Positions 62,845 through 64,000 of a stretch of DNA of 64,000 nucleotides are shown here, in pieces (the stretch's first letter is position 1; every line of letters starts with the position of its first letter). This DNA is from Petrolisthes cinctipes (taxonomy: Eukaryota > Arthropoda > Malacostraca > Decapoda > Porcellanidae). The stretch spans positions 3,484,501 through 3,548,500 of the forward strand of contig JAWQEG010000003.1 of the NCBI GenBank assembly GCA_033782935.1, given 5' to 3'. The position numbers and the translations under genes are program-made. A model generated the notes under the pieces. That model did not search any database, was not told the DNA's origin, and saw only the letters and a list, made by a program, of their open reading frames with translations.

Positions 62845-64000
62845 CAGAAGCGATCTTTACATGCCTACTCCGTGTTAGAGTATTTTCAATATACAGGCCC
62901 AAAACATACTGAAAATCGATCTTTTAGGTGCCCATAAGTCGATATGTGCATGCATCTTCTGTACCCGTTTATATCTCAAATTCAGGCTCCAAACACCCGG
63001 AAATTCGATATTTTGGGGTCCCAGAAGCGATCTGTACATGCCTACTCAGATGCAGGCCCAAAACATGCTAAAAATCGATATTTTAGGTACCCAAATTGAA
63101 CATGGGTATGCATCTTCTGCACTCGTTTATAACTCAAATTCAACCTCAAAACCCCCTAAAATTTGATAATTTTGGGTCCCAGAAGCGATCTGTACATGTC
63201 TAGTCAGTGCTAGAATGTATTCAAAATATAGGCTCAAAACATGCTAAAAATTGATATTTTAAGTGTCCAAAGTCGATATTTGCATGCATCTTCTGTACCC
63301 GTTTATATCTCAAATTCAGGCTCAAAACACCCTAAAATTCGGTATTTTTGGGTCCCAGAAGCGATCTGTACATCCCTACTCCTAGTTAGAATGTTTTCAA
63401 GATACAGACCCAAAACATGCTCAAAATCGATATTTTAGGTGCCCAAAAGTCGATATGTGCATGCATCTTCTGTACCCGTTTATATCTCAAATTCAGGCTC
63501 AAAACACCCGAAAATTCGATATTTTTGGGTCCCATAAGCGATCTGTACATTCCTACTCAGATGCAGGCCCAAAACATGCTGAAAATCGATATTTTAGGTA
63601 CCCAAATTGAACATGTGTATGCATCTTCTGCACTCGTTTATATCTCAAATTCAACCTCAAAACACCCGAAAATTTGATATTTTTGGGTCTCAGAAGCGAT
63701 CTGTACATGCCTACTCCTAGTTAGAGTATTATCAAAATACAGGCCCAAATCATGCTGAAAATCGATATTTTAGGTGCACAAAATCAATATGTGCATGCAT
63801 CTTCTGTACCCGTTTATATCTCAAATTCAGGCTCAAAACACCCGAAAATTTGATATTTTGGGGTCCCACAAGCGATCTGTACATGCCTACTCAGTGCTAG
63901 AATATTTTCAAAATATAGGTCCAAAACATGCTAAAAATCGTTATTTTAGGTGCCCAAAGTCGATATCTCTAATTCAGGCCAAAAACACCCAAAAATTCGA
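62845..64000. repeat. Large duplication 5, copy 2, cut by window end
   Basis: Copy 2 is still in register with copy 1 at the final base of the window, so the duplication is longer than can be measured here. It lacks the extra B-C pair of copy 1. Its C monomer is recombinant: it has 'gggtatgc' and 'ataactc' of the first C in copy 1, then 'ccctaaaattt' of the second. Confidence 0.85.

Larger units (their letters stand above)
1..64000. repeat. Satellite DNA array, 176-bp monomer family, whole window
   Basis: Every part of the window is built from one monomer family. The anchor 'cagaagcgatctgtaca' or a close variant recurs about every 176, 177, 158 or 147 bp; early anchors lie at 38, 214, 391, 538, 685, 862, 1009, 1156, 1333, 1492, 1668 and 1844. 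All monomers read in the same direction and I found no inverted block, no unique spacer and no inserted element. The array starts and ends in mid-monomer, so its true length is unknown. Tandem head-to-tail organisation, ~176-bp unit, subtypes in recurring orders and high local identity are typical of centromeric or pericentromeric satellites. That role is inference. The family matches no satellite I can name. Confidence 0.97.

Noticed and set aside
65..63677. More than 200 open frames of about 60-256 codons, many giving near-identical peptides
   Set aside because: They are frames through the satellite. They start and stop at fixed monomer positions, occur in overlapping frames of the same DNA, change with each 176-bp unit, and have no domain, signal peptide or gene-like context.
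1..64000. CRISPR-like array of repeats and spacers
   Set aside because: The unit is 147-177 bp with no unique spacers; the whole period is repeated, so this is a satellite.
1..64000. TTTTGGGG once in many monomers, like a ciliate telomere repeat
   Set aside because: It is a single G-run per ~176 bp within 'gatattttggggtccc', not a tandem telomeric repeat, and it alternates with 'tttttggg'.
1..64000. CENP-B box or known alpha-satellite or Arabidopsis/Brassica centromere repeat
   Set aside because: I see no match to the CENP-B box core, and the monomer does not resemble the 171-bp primate or 176-180-bp Brassicaceae repeats as I know them.
1..64000. Transposable element, LTR, tRNA or rRNA within the array
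   Set aside because: The monomer rhythm is not interrupted anywhere; the irregularities are small indels of 1-66 bp, all explained within the repeat.
1..64000. Promoter or terminator signals (AT-rich boxes, T-runs, dyads)
   Set aside because: These words recur in every monomer with no associated gene, so they cannot be assigned a regulatory role from sequence.
1..64000. A previously undescribed gene system
   Set aside because: There is no coding content to support one. The novelty that can be defended is the structure and evolution of the satellite.

Overview
The whole 64 kb is one uninterrupted tandem array of satellite DNA. I see no gene, RNA gene, transposon, CRISPR array or unique-sequence island anywhere. 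Every monomer lies in the same orientation and the array runs off both ends of the window. The full-length unit is 176 bp (177 bp in subtypes with one extra A in the 'cccaaaagtcg' tract). I estimate about 380 monomers, because 71 hand-mapped monomers between positions 38 and 11,980 average 168 bp. One 176-bp monomer that I counted has 69 G+C, about 39%. This size and organisation point to centromeric or pericentromeric heterochromatin of a eukaryote. A plant is plausible, since plant centromeric satellites are often 150-180 bp, but I do not recognise the family and cannot name the organism.

The monomer has internal history. It is a gapless head-to-tail pair of 88-bp half-units (a and b) that match at 60 of 88 positions in a hand alignment. 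Two internal deletions give three length classes: 176/177 bp (full), 147 bp (29 bp lost from half b) and 158 bp (18 bp lost from half a). I sort the monomers into recurring subtypes: A (147), B (177), C (158), D, E, G, H, I (176), F, J, K (177), plus hybrids. They follow preferred orders, above all A-B-C-D-E, often continued by I-F-A-J or G-H. The array is therefore a set of imperfect, locally rearranged higher-order repeats (HORs), not one homogeneous HOR.

Layout: 1-1.3 kb, a 471-bp F-A-A' trimer repeated twice; 1.3-8.7 kb, mixed A-B-C-D-E(-G-H) runs; 8.7-15.3 kb, a ~3.2 kb block present twice in tandem (offset 3,493-3,496 bp, then 3,348 bp); 15.3-22.3 kb, mixed, ending in an 852-bp HOR; 22.3-25.65 kb, a 1,204-bp seven-monomer HOR in 2.8 copies; 25.65-29.6 kb, mixed; 29.6-44 kb, nested kilobase duplications (offsets 3,730, 4,231 and 1,040 bp) rich in I and J; 44-60 kb, the domain of subtype K with a tandem ~2.2-2.5 kb duplication (offsets 2,506 then 2,829-2,830 bp); 60-64 kb, a duplication (offsets 2,328 then 1,993 bp) that leaves the window.

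The many short and medium reading frames are by-products of the repeat. 147 and 177 are multiples of 3, so frames stay open across those monomers and close in 176- and 158-bp ones. The interest of the window lies in how a satellite evolves: dimer ancestry, deletion-derived length classes, CpG-transition subtypes, a dyad that stays symmetric in two alternative forms, duplications differing by exact monomer sums, and a conversion-like patch.
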